Part shown: piece by piece, positions 54,521 to 63,056 of the stretch
Layout of the letters: each line of letters opens with the position of its first letter
How positions within the stretch are numbered: position 1 is the first letter of the stretch
DNA from: Arenibacter sp. F20364
Lineage (GTDB): Bacteria; Bacteroidota; Bacteroidia; Flavobacteriales; Flavobacteriaceae
Direction: 5' to 3'
NCBI RefSeq assembly: GCF_023015905.1
Contig: NZ_JALKBD010000001.1
Span: 248,001 to 312,000 of the forward strand
Length of the DNA stretch: 64,000 bases
Notes under the pieces: generated by a model
What the model was told of the DNA's origin: nothing
The model's input: the letters and a program-made list of their open reading frames with translations, nothing else
Databases searched by the model: none
Translations under genes and position numbers: made by a program

Positions 54521-55290
54521 AGTTTCCTGTTATAAATGGCCTTTTTAGCTTTGCTTTTCTCGCCCTTCTTATATGGGAATTTTTTGGGGAAATCAGTTGG
54601 TGGACCTATACAACACTTGGTCTACTTTGGCTTACATTTACCATTATAGGCTCCTTCCACGTCCGCTGGAATTATCATCTCCCTGCCCTTCATTTCAACA
54701 ACAAAATTCCCGAAAATTGGGTTGCCATTACCTTTGATGATGGCCCCCATCCCAACTTTACTCCAAAAGTTTTGGATCTACTTCAAAAATATAATGCCAA
54801 GGCATCTTTTTTTTGTGTGGGTCAACAAGTAAACCTGTTTGGTGGAATTGCACAGAAAATAGTAGACAACGGGCATACTATTGGGAACCATACCTACAGC
54901 CATTCCAACAAATTTGGATTCTTTGGAACACAAAAAGTAATTTTGGAACTCCAAAAAACAAGTACCATTATAAAAGAAGTAACAGGTCTTGACCCCAAAT
55001 TATACAGACCGGCCTTTGGAGTAACAAATCCCAGTATCAGCAGAGCAGTTAAAAGGCTGAAACTTCAAACTGTTGGCTGGAGTATTCGATCTTTGGACAC
55101 TACCAAAAGGTCCCAAAAAATTATCTTGGAGCGTATCTCCCATAAAATAAAGAAAGGCGACATTATACTACTCCATGACAGTAGTGAAAAAACAGTTGAA
55201 GTATTGGAACAGTTATTGCTATTTTTACAGCAGAACAAAATGCAATCGGTAACGGTAGACCAATTGCTAGATATTGAAGCCTATGCGTAA
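54514..55290 (+). CDS. Membrane-anchored polysaccharide deacetylase-like protein
   Basis: 258 residues. Two short hydrophobic segments form the N-terminus (about 5-45). The NodB-type domain shows the metal and catalytic motifs FDDGPH, GNHTYSHS and LYRPAFG, then ILLHDS. Members remove N- or O-acetyl groups from glycans; here an O-deacetylation in pigment maturation is possible. It overlaps the CLF-like gene by 7 bp and the LolA-like gene by 8 bp. Confidence 0.83.
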   Translation: MLKFPVINGLFSFAFLALLIWEFFGEISWWTYTTLGLLWLTFTIIGSFHVRWNYHLPALHFNNKIPENWVAITFDDGPHPNFTPKVLDLLQKYNAKASFFCVGQQVNLFGGIAQKIVDNGHTIGNHTYSHSNKFGFFGTQKVILELQKTSTIIKEVTGLDPKLYRPAFGVTNPSISRAVKRLKLQTVGWSIRSLDTTKRSQKIILERISHKIKKGDIILLHDSSEKTVEVLEQLLLFLQQNKMQSVTVDQLLDIEAYA

Positions 55291-55912
55291 CCTATTATTT
55301 TTAGTTGTTCTCATTGCCCATACTTCCCTATTGTTGGCTCAGGAAAGTAAGATGAACAATACCGAAATTGCGGAGTTCAAGGCCAAGATCAACGAGACAT
55401 CCAAGGCAACGACCACTATCCAAAGTAATTTCACGCAATATAAGCATCTGGACTTTTTATCCAATGATATTACTACTCAGGGCAAAATGGCCTTTAAAGT
55501 TCCCAATATGGTAAAATGGGAGTATACAGAACCCTTCAAATACAGTATTATTTTCAAGGAGGACAAATTAACAATAAACGATTCCGGGACAAAAAGCAAT
55601 ATGGATCTGGGAAATAGTGCCTTGTTTAAAAAGCTGAATCAACTAATCGTTAATAGTGTAAAAGGCAACTTGTTCCAAGATTCGGATTTCACCATGAGCT
55701 ATTTTAAAAGCTCAAAATATTATAAGGTTATCTTTATCCCTAAGGACGAAAAAATAAAAAGTTATATAGCCTCTTTTATATTGTTTTTCGATAAGGAACA
55801 GGCTGATGTTATGGAGGTTAAAATGGTGGAACCCACTAATGATTATACAAGAATTGTCTTTTCTGACCGACTGATCAACAAACCATTGGACAATGAAGTA
55901 TTTACTAATTAG
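55283..55912 (+). CDS. LolA-like outer-membrane carrier protein
   Basis: 209 residues with a signal peptide (MRNLLFLVVLIAHTSLLLAQ). The mature part has the LolA half-barrel pattern: TTTIQSNFTQYKHLDFLS, then GKMAFKVPNMVKWEYTEPF. LolA-like proteins carry lipidated molecules across the periplasm; in aryl polyene clusters they probably carry the pigment lipid. The ATG at 55283 is preferred to a TTG 9 bp before. It overlaps the lipoprotein gene by 20 bp. Confidence 0.8.
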   Translation: MRNLLFLVVLIAHTSLLLAQESKMNNTEIAEFKAKINETSKATTTIQSNFTQYKHLDFLSNDITTQGKMAFKVPNMVKWEYTEPFKYSIIFKEDKLTINDSGTKSNMDLGNSALFKKLNQLIVNSVKGNLFQDSDFTMSYFKSSKYYKVIFIPKDEKIKSYIASFILFFDKEQADVMEVKMVEPTNDYTRIVFSDRLINKPLDNEVFTN

Positions 55913-56501
55913 CTTATCCCTCTTGCTGTTTGCCTGTGCTTCCTTTCCAAAAAAGAATAATCTAGAAAGAATAAACAGCGATACACCAGCTGTAATCAAT
56001 CCTTACTTTTCGGACCTTTCAATGGATTATATCTACAAGGCCAAAATTAATTTCGCCGAGAAATCCTTTGGTGGAATATTTGTTATAAAAAAATTGGGGC
56101 CGGAAAACCATAGAGTGGTGTTTACCACTGAAATGGGAAATAAACTATTTGATTTTTCGTTTATCAAAGACGAATTTCGAATTAATTTTATTCTAAGTGA
56201 AATAGATAAAAAGATTCTAATAAACCTGCTCAGGAGGGATTTCACTGTTTTGACCAATGAAAATCCTAACATTTTACAGCAATTCCGGACATTGGGGGAT
56301 AGCATATTCTTTGAGACCAGAATAAAGAATAACACTTACTTTTACCTCACGGTAGATGAACGACTACATAAAATTTTGGAGACAAAAGGAAGCAAAGAAA
56401 AATCGGACTATATTTTTACAGAAATAGAAAACGATCATGCAGGGGAAATTAAAATACGGCACAAAAACATTAAGTTAACCATTGATTTAAAAGCCATTTA
56501 A
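55893..56501 (+). CDS. Predicted lipoprotein of the pigment cluster
   Basis: 202 residues. The lipobox is LLFAC, with Cys at residue 15, so it should be lipidated and sent to the outer membrane or its periplasmic side. The mature part is beta-rich (MDYIYKAKINFAEKSFGGIF onward). I see no known domain beyond the general look of small envelope lipoproteins. It lies between the LolA-like and beta-barrel genes, so it may be the receptor for the carrier. Confidence 0.68.
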   Translation: MKYLLISLSLLLFACASFPKKNNLERINSDTPAVINPYFSDLSMDYIYKAKINFAEKSFGGIFVIKKLGPENHRVVFTTEMGNKLFDFSFIKDEFRINFILSEIDKKILINLLRRDFTVLTNENPNILQQFRTLGDSIFFETRIKNNTYFYLTVDERLHKILETKGSKEKSDYIFTEIENDHAGEIKIRHKNIKLTIDLKAI

Positions 56502-56502
56502 C

Positions 56503-57096
56503 ATGAAAAAAATACTGTTTACCAGCCTTTTTATCACCATTTCCTATGTCTTGGTTGCCCAAAGCAAGTCGCAACTAGGGATAAGACTGGGTGTAAACAA
56601 TGCCAAGATCCTGAATTCCGAACTGGACAACAAAACTGGATTGTATACGGGATTATTTTTAGCAGTGCGTTTTTCGGATAGCTATACTATGCAACCAGAA
56701 ATTGTATATTCCAATCAAGGAGGCAATGCCAGCTTTAGAAATGGTGAAAACCTAAATATAAATTATGTATCCATTGCCCTTGCAAATAAATTTTTTGTAA
56801 GCAAAAATCAGGGCTTCCACTTTATTTTGGGCCCCAGCCTAGATGTTAATTTCGATGATAATTTTATCAACTTGATTAACGATAACGGTGACAATCTAGA
56901 AATTACCCCAATTGATCTCGCTGTATTTGGAGGAATTGGATATGAGTTTGATTTTGGTTTGGCATTGGAATTGAGATTTAAACAAGGATTGATCGATCTA
57001 GATTTCAATGACTCCGGAGAATACGGCGGCAATTCTGAGGAGAATCAATTGAACAGGGTATTCCAAATAGGACTAGCCTATAAATTTAATATGTGA
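56503..57096 (+). CDS. PorT-like outer-membrane beta-barrel protein
   Basis: 197 residues. Signal peptide MKKILFTSLFITISYVLVAQ, then alternating amphipathic strands typical of the PorT/OmpA-like eight-stranded barrel: SQLGIRLGVNNAKI, YTMQPEIVYSNQGG, GFHFILGPSLDVNF, and a C-terminal aromatic strand ending YKFNM. It starts one base after the lipoprotein gene. A role in anchoring or inserting the pigment is inferred. Confidence 0.78.
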   Translation: MKKILFTSLFITISYVLVAQSKSQLGIRLGVNNAKILNSELDNKTGLYTGLFLAVRFSDSYTMQPEIVYSNQGGNASFRNGENLNINYVSIALANKFFVSKNQGFHFILGPSLDVNFDDNFINLINDNGDNLEITPIDLAVFGGIGYEFDFGLALELRFKQGLIDLDFNDSGEYGGNSEENQLNRVFQIGLAYKFNM

Positions 57097-57101
57097 CCAT
57101 A

Positions 57102-57470
57102 ATGTTAATAGAAGGATTATATACTACAGAGACTTTTGATAAGAACGAAGAAGGCATATCGGCCCAAATCAAGTTGAATCCTAAGCATGAAATTTTTAAG
57201 GGCCATTTCCCAGGAAAGCCTATTATGCCCGGGGTATGTATGATTCAAATCATAAAGGAATTGACCGAAAGGAGTCTTGGCCAGGATTTGTTTTTATCCG
57301 TTGCCAGTAATGTAAAATTTATGGCCATAATAAATCCCGAATCCGACCCGATACTTTTAATAGACATCAATCTTTCTGAAATGGACGGTCTGATCAAGGT
57401 AAAAAGCACCACCATCTTTAGGGAAACAGTGGCTCTAAAACTAAGTGCAACCTTCAAAAGCATGACTTAA
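57102..57470 (+). CDS. FabZ/FabA-like hotdog protein
   Basis: 122 residues. The segment FKGHFPGKPIMPGVCMIQI keeps the dehydratase His, but the usual Glu/Asp of the central helix is Gln. This is the reverse of the two hotdog genes at 45233 and 45676, which keep Glu and lack His. It may be a 3-hydroxyacyl-ACP dehydratase that needs a partner, or a binding protein. Start is the ATG at 57102; a GTG at 57093 overlaps the stop of the barrel gene. Confidence 0.75.
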   Translation: MLIEGLYTTETFDKNEEGISAQIKLNPKHEIFKGHFPGKPIMPGVCMIQIIKELTERSLGQDLFLSVASNVKFMAIINPESDPILLIDINLSEMDGLIKVKSTTIFRETVALKLSATFKSMT

Positions 57471-57959
57471 ATGAAACTTATCTGCTTTCTCCTTTTAGTG
57501 TTTTCCCCTTCGCATTTCACTCCTGATTTAGCCCAGGTCCGAAAAGACTTTAAATTGGCCACCAACAACCGAGAATCAGCCTTGGCCTTAAGGGATAAAC
57601 TTGAAACTGTTTCCAAGGAAGACAACACCTTGTTGGTAGCTTACAAAGGTGCGGTAAATGCCTTATCGGCAAAATACACAAAGGATAATGCGGAAAGAAA
57701 AGAGCTTTTTAAAAACGGGGTTTTATTATTGGAATTTGCGGTATCCCAAAAACCGGAAAACATAGAGATTAGGTGCCTCAGATTAAGCATACAGGAAAAT
57801 TCCCCCAAGTTTTTGAAATACAGATCCAATATTGAGGAGGACAAAATTTTTATTTTAAACCACTACGACAAGACCAATTCTAAAGCGGCAAAGGATTTTG
57901 TAAAATCGTATATATTGCAATCCACAGGATTTAATACTGAAGAAAAGCAACGGTTTTAA
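57471..57959 (+). CDS. Exported helical protein of unknown function
   Basis: 162 residues starting at the base after the hotdog stop. A weak signal sequence (MKLICFLLLVFSPSHFT) is followed by a helical region with TPR-like spacing (NNRESALALRDKLETVSKED). No recognised domain. Position in the operon argues for a real gene with a role in pigment assembly or transport. Confidence 0.65.
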   Translation: MKLICFLLLVFSPSHFTPDLAQVRKDFKLATNNRESALALRDKLETVSKEDNTLLVAYKGAVNALSAKYTKDNAERKELFKNGVLLLEFAVSQKPENIEIRCLRLSIQENSPKFLKYRSNIEEDKIFILNHYDKTNSKAAKDFVKSYILQSTGFNTEEKQRF

Positions 57960-58068
57960 CTTTTGTAATTCCTATTTTTGCGAACCATGTCTTGTCTTTT
58001 TGAACAAGATGGGACAACCAAATTGCAATAAAACCGTGTCACAACATACCACATCCACAACTAAAGCT

Positions 58069-59238
58069 ATGGATCAGCTTAAATGCTGTGTGATCATACC
58101 TACCTACAACAATCATAAAACCTTAAAAAAAGTTATTGAAGGGGTACTACGGTATACCCAAAATATTATAGTCGTAAATGATGGGTCGACCGATACCACT
58201 TCCCATATTTTGACCCAATTCCCCAATATCCAGACAATTTCCCTTCCACAAAACATAGGTAAGGGTTATGCCCTGAGGAAAGGTTTTGAATTGGCCCTGG
58301 AACAAGGTTTCCACTTTGCCATTACCATTGATTCTGATGGACAGCACTTTCCGGATGACATACCTGTACTTATAGAAAGCCTAAATAAAGAAACTTCCAA
58401 AAATGTACTTTATATCGGGGCAAGAAATATGGGACAAAAAGGTGTACCCAAGAAAAGTAGTTTTGGCAACAAATTTTCCAATTTTTGGTTTTGGGTTGAG
58501 ACAGGAATAAGGTTACAGGACACCCAATCCGGATATAGGTTATACCCCATAATGGCCTTAAAGGATATCGCGTTTTTTACAAAAAAATTTGAATTTGAAA
58601 TTGAAGCCATCGTAAAGGCGGCATGGAACGGAATAGATGTTAAGAATATTCCAGTAAAAGTAACCTATGATGTCACTGAAAGGGTATCCCATTTTAGACC
58701 CTTTACCGATTTTTCGAGAATTAGCCTGTTAAACACCTATTTGGTAGTACTTACGATTCTTTATATTTTTCCACGTGACTTAATTCGGAAAATAAAAAAA
58801 AAAGGAATTAAAAGGTTTATCCATGAAGACTTTCTAGGCAGTAATGATTCCCATGAAAAAAAAGCGCTGTCCATAGCTTTGGGTGTGCTTATCGGTTTAT
58901 CTCCCCTATGGGGGTTTCAAACCTTGATAGTTATTTTCTTGGCAGTTCTATTTAAACTGAACAAAACCATTGCCTTTGCTTTTTCCAACGTTAGCTTCCC
59001 TCCCTTTATACCTTTTGTGCTATTTATGAGCCTTAAAATAGGGCACTGGGTTTTGGGCACAGAGTTTAATTTTACATTTGCTGAAGCAGGGGCCAATTTT
59101 GAAGTTATAAAACATTTAAAATCATACATAATCGGTAGCATTACCCTTTCCTTTGTTGCATCTTTTATCGCGGGAATATGTGGGTATATTATTTTGAATA
59201 TTTTTGACAGAAAGAATATTGCACTTAAAAATGGGTAG
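58069..59238 (+). CDS. GT2 glycosyltransferase with C-terminal DUF2062 membrane domain
   Basis: 389 residues. The GT-A domain (about 5-225) shows CVIIPTYNNHKTL, VNDGSTDTT and the catalytic-site type motif TIDSDGQH. DUF2062 with four helices follows at about 255-385 (ALSIALGVLIGLSPLWGFQT). The combination is regular in aryl polyene and flexirubin clusters and may glycosylate a lipid part. The ATG at 58069 lies just before the GT domain; ATG 58009 and TTG 58000 would add 20-23 unlikely residues. It overlaps the MMPL gene by 8 bp. Confidence 0.8.
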   Translation: MDQLKCCVIIPTYNNHKTLKKVIEGVLRYTQNIIVVNDGSTDTTSHILTQFPNIQTISLPQNIGKGYALRKGFELALEQGFHFAITIDSDGQHFPDDIPVLIESLNKETSKNVLYIGARNMGQKGVPKKSSFGNKFSNFWFWVETGIRLQDTQSGYRLYPIMALKDIAFFTKKFEFEIEAIVKAAWNGIDVKNIPVKVTYDVTERVSHFRPFTDFSRISLLNTYLVVLTILYIFPRDLIRKIKKKGIKRFIHEDFLGSNDSHEKKALSIALGVLIGLSPLWGFQTLIVIFLAVLFKLNKTIAFAFSNVSFPPFIPFVLFMSLKIGHWVLGTEFNFTFAEAGANFEVIKHLKSYIIGSITLSFVASFIAGICGYIILNIFDRKNIALKNG

Positions 59239-62200
59239 TTTTTTATATAGGATTTATCAATATGTGGCCAAAAAAAGACTGCTTAGTGGCATTGGTCTTT
59301 CAGGCCTATTTTTGATCCTTATATTTTTTGCCTTCAAAATTGAATTCGAAGAAGATATAACCAAGCTTATACCCAGTAACAGTAAGACTAAAGAGGTTCA
59401 AAAAGTATTAAAATCGGTAAATTTTTCAGATAAGATTATCGTCAATATTGTGCGAGAGCCAGGGGCACCTATTGAAGAACTAACAAGCTACGCAACTGAC
59501 TTTTTGGATAGTCTAACCCAAAAATCTTCTTCACATATAAAAAAAATCCAAGGCAAAATAGATGACGGAGATTTAGGAAATACCTTGGATTTTGTCTATG
59601 ACAATGCCCCTCTGCTACTGGATAAGGAGGATTATGATGCGATTTCAAAAAAACTCGATAAGGACAGCATTTCGGAAATCACAAAAAAAAACTACCGAAC
59701 ATTAATTTCCCCCTCCGGAATTGTAGCCAAAGAAATGATTCTAAAAGACCCGCTCGGTATTTCTTTTATTGCCCTAAAAAAACTAAGGGGCTTGGGTATC
59801 GGAGAGCAGTTTACTATCAAGGATGGCTATCTCCTTAGCAAGGATCTTCAAAACATATTACTGTTTATTACCCCTGTTCACCCTTCCAGCGAAACCGTGG
59901 AAAACACCAAATTTGTCACGGAGCTTTATGAGACCCAGGATCAATTGGACCAACTGTATAAGGATAAGGTAAAAAGTGAATATTTTGGGGCCACAATGAT
60001 AGCCGTTGCCAACGCACAACAGATCAAAACGGATATCCGCCTTACGGTCAGTATAGCACTATCCATATTGATGGCGATCCTTATCCTATTTTATAGAAAA
60101 TTAACCATTCCCCTTATTCTCTTCACCCCAACCCTTTTTGGCGCAACATTATCTGTTGCCGTACTTTATTTTACTAGAGGCAAGATTTCTGCTATTTCTT
60201 TGGGGATAGGTTCTGTTCTACTGGGCGTCACCTTGGATTATTCGTTGCATATACTAACGCAAATAAGAAATAACCCATCTGTAAGGACGCTATACTCCGA
60301 TGTGGCCCAGCCCGTTACAATGAGCAGTATTACCACTGCCCTAGCCTTTTTATGTCTACTATTCTTGGACTCCCAAGCCCTACAGGACCTTGGGATTTTT
60401 GCTGCCGTTAGCGTAATTGGCTCCTGTATTTTTGCCCTTTTATTTATCCCCCATGTTTATAGGAATACCGATAATCTGAAAGTGAAATATACCCTCTTGG
60501 ATAAAATAGCCTCCTATAATCTTCATAAGAACAAATGGAGTATAGCCATCCTTGTAGGCCTGCTTATTGCCAGCATTTTTTTTCACGATAAAGTGATTTT
60601 CAATAAGGATATTGCCAAACTCAACTATGAGCCTACAGCTCTGGTACAAGCAAGGGAAAGACTGGACGCCCTTACCAATATGTCCTCAAAATCCATTTAT
60701 TTAGCTGTCTATGGGGAAGACAGCGAAGTAGCCCTTCAAACCAACGATACCGTATACCAAGAATTGGAAAGCTTAAAGAATAAAGGAGAAATTCTTAGTT
60801 TCAGTTCCATAGGCCCCCTAGTCCTGTCCCAAGAAAAACAGCAAGAAAAAATTGACCTTTGGAAGGAATTTTGGAACGAGGAAAACATGGAAAAGACTAA
60901 GGAAAATCTTGTGGAAAGTGGTACTGAGTTAGGGTTTAAACCCAACTCCTTTAATGAATTCTATGGACTTCTCAACAAAGATTTTAGACTCTTGAATATT
61001 CAGGATTACAGCAGTGCAGCTGCCATGCCCATTGATGACCACATTGTTACCGATAATGATTTCACCACTGTTACTTCACTGATTAAATTAAAGGAGGGAC
61101 ATGAGGAAAAAGTAAAAGATATTTTTAGAGCTTACCCCCAAACATTGGTAATAGATAGACAGGAAATGAACGAAATGTTTTTAGGCAATCTCAAAAATGA
61201 TTTCAATAAGCTAATTGGTTACTCCCTTGGTATAGTGGTCCTGATCCTGTTCTTTTTCTTTAGAAGTTTTTCTCTGGTATTGGTCACAAGTATTCCCATC
61301 CTGTTAACCTGGTGGCTCACTATTGGTATTATGGGTATGTTCCATATAGAATTCAATATTTTTAACATCATTATCTCCACCTTTATCTTTGGATTGGGAA
61401 TAGATTACAGCATATTCATAACAACGGGACTGCTCAAGGAATACGGTAAGGGGGAAGAAGTACTGAGAACACACCGAACCTCTATCCTACTTTCGGCCAT
61501 TACTACAGTTTTGGGAATCGGCGTACTAATTTTTGCAAAACACCCCGCCTTGCATTCCATAAGCCTTGTATCTCTTATAGGGATATTATCAGCAGTTTTT
61601 GTAGCTTTCACCCTTCAACCTTTATTATTTTTACTGTTTATCGGAAGTAAGGAAAAACGCCCCATTAGCCTTCGATTACTAATTCATTCCGTTCTTTCAT
61701 TTGGATATTATGGATCCGGTGGACTACTGCTGTCCATATGGAGTGTTAGCTTTATGAAAATACTGCCTTTTAGCAAAAAGATTAAGATGAAATGGTTCCA
61801 TAAGACCATTTCAAAATTCATGAAATCGGTTTTGTATACCAATCCCTTTGTAAGTAAAAAAATTATCAATTTATCAGGGGAGGATTTTAGCAAACCTGCC
61901 ATTATCATTGCAAACCACACCTCATTTTTGGATATTTTGGCTGTCGGCATGTTACACCCAAAAATTATTTATTTGGTAAACGATTGGGTATATAAATCCC
62001 CAATTTTTGGAAAGGCCGTGCAACTAGCCGGATTTTATCCGGTGTCCGAAGGAATAGATAATGGCCTTGAACATTTAAAAAACAAGGTAGCCCAAGGATA
62101 TTCCTTGATGGCTTTCCCTGAAGGGACAAGGTCCAGAACCAACAAAATAAGACGATTCCATAAAGGGGCCTTTTATTTGGCTGAAAAGTTTAACATGGAT

Positions 62201-62920
62201 ATTGTTCCTGTTTTGATACATGGAAATTCGGAAGTGCTCCCCAAAGGAAGTTTTGTTATAAAAGATGGCAGTATAACGGTAAAGATCTTAGATAGAATTT
62301 CCCCAGATGACCTAGGCTACGGAAAAAATTACAGAGAGCGCAACAAGGGTATCGCAGCCTATTTCAGGTCCGAGTTTCAGGTATTGAGGAATGAAGTGGA
62401 AGGGGACCTCTATTTCATTGGCACTATTCTGGAAGATTATCGATACAAGGGAGATTCCATCTACCGTGCGGTAAACAAAGATTTAAAAAACAACTCAAAA
62501 ATTTACGCTGAGATCTCCAAACATATTGGGACCTCAAATTCCATAATTCATCTTTCAAAAGAATACGGGCAACTGGATTTTCTATTATCTTTAAATGCCG
62601 TTGATCGCAAAATTTATATCTTTTTAACGGATGAAGAGATAAGGCCAATTGTAAAGAACAGTTTTATAGCCCAGCAAATAGCCAAGTTAAGCTTGGTAGA
62701 ATCAATTGATGAAGCTGTGGAAAAGCCCGCGGATATAATGATCATTGATTTGGAAATACAAGACCTGGATAGCCTAGTGCCTAAAATCATAAATAATATT
62801 AGGCTAGTGATATTGGTAAAGGACGGAGTAAAATTATTGGAAAAAATTATATTGTCTACTGGTTTTAAAAATGTCTTTGAATATGATAATCTTATTATCT
62901 TAGAAAAAGCAAAGGCCTAA
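59231..62920 (+). CDS. MMPL/RND transporter - PlsC acyltransferase - methyltransferase-like fusion
   Basis: 1229 residues. Residues 1-830 are an MMPL-type RND exporter with two groups of six helices and two periplasmic domains; it probably exports lipid or pigment. Residues about 870-1080 form a PlsC/1-acyl-glycerol-3-phosphate acyltransferase with NHTSFLD (895-901) and FPEGTRSR. The last 150 residues begin EDYRYKGDSIYRAVNKDL and resemble a SAM-methyltransferase without its glycine-rich motif I. The start ATG is 59231, overlapping the glycosyltransferase. Fusions of MMPL and acyltransferase occur in flexirubin loci. Confidence 0.85.
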   Translation: MGSFLYRIYQYVAKKRLLSGIGLSGLFLILIFFAFKIEFEEDITKLIPSNSKTKEVQKVLKSVNFSDKIIVNIVREPGAPIEELTSYATDFLDSLTQKSSSHIKKIQGKIDDGDLGNTLDFVYDNAPLLLDKEDYDAISKKLDKDSISEITKKNYRTLISPSGIVAKEMILKDPLGISFIALKKLRGLGIGEQFTIKDGYLLSKDLQNILLFITPVHPSSETVENTKFVTELYETQDQLDQLYKDKVKSEYFGATMIAVANAQQIKTDIRLTVSIALSILMAILILFYRKLTIPLILFTPTLFGATLSVAVLYFTRGKISAISLGIGSVLLGVTLDYSLHILTQIRNNPSVRTLYSDVAQPVTMSSITTALAFLCLLFLDSQALQDLGIFAAVSVIGSCIFALLFIPHVYRNTDNLKVKYTLLDKIASYNLHKNKWSIAILVGLLIASIFFHDKVIFNKDIAKLNYEPTALVQARERLDALTNMSSKSIYLAVYGEDSEVALQTNDTVYQELESLKNKGEILSFSSIGPLVLSQEKQQEKIDLWKEFWNEENMEKTKENLVESGTELGFKPNSFNEFYGLLNKDFRLLNIQDYSSAAAMPIDDHIVTDNDFTTVTSLIKLKEGHEEKVKDIFRAYPQTLVIDRQEMNEMFLGNLKNDFNKLIGYSLGIVVLILFFFFRSFSLVLVTSIPILLTWWLTIGIMGMFHIEFNIFNIIISTFIFGLGIDYSIFITTGLLKEYGKGEEVLRTHRTSILLSAITTVLGIGVLIFAKHPALHSISLVSLIGILSAVFVAFTLQPLLFLLFIGSKEKRPISLRLLIHSVLSFGYYGSGGLLLSIWSVSFMKILPFSKKIKMKWFHKTISKFMKSVLYTNPFVSKKIINLSGEDFSKPAIIIANHTSFLDILAVGMLHPKIIYLVNDWVYKSPIFGKAVQLAGFYPVSEGIDNGLEHLKNKVAQGYSLMAFPEGTRSRTNKIRRFHKGAFYLAEKFNMDIVPVLIHGNSEVLPKGSFVIKDGSITVKILDRISPDDLGYGKNYRERNKGIAAYFRSEFQVLRNEVEGDLYFIGTILEDYRYKGDSIYRAVNKDLKNNSKIYAEISKHIGTSNSIIHLSKEYGQLDFLLSLNAVDRKIYIFLTDEEIRPIVKNSFIAQQIAKLSLVESIDEAVEKPADIMIIDLEIQDLDSLVPKIINNIRLVILVKDGVKLLEKIILSTGFKNVFEYDNLIILEKAKA

Positions 62921-63006
62921 AACAAGCTGTATTCGCAGGAATCAAAAAAAATCCTCGGATTGAATTAGGGAGATACATTAATTATTATAAGGGTACAAGA
63001 CTTACC

Positions 63007-63033
63007 AAAATCCAATATTAAATATTGGATTTT
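63007..63033. promoter_or_regulatory. 13+1+13 inverted repeat between MMPL fusion and desaturase-like gene
   Basis: AAAATCCAATATT (63007-63019), one A, then AATATTGGATTTT (63021-63033). It is 23 bp before the next ATG. It could be a weak terminator, an mRNA processing site or an operator. Confidence 0.5.
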
Positions 63034-63056
63034 GAAATTGTAAAAGAATACCATTT

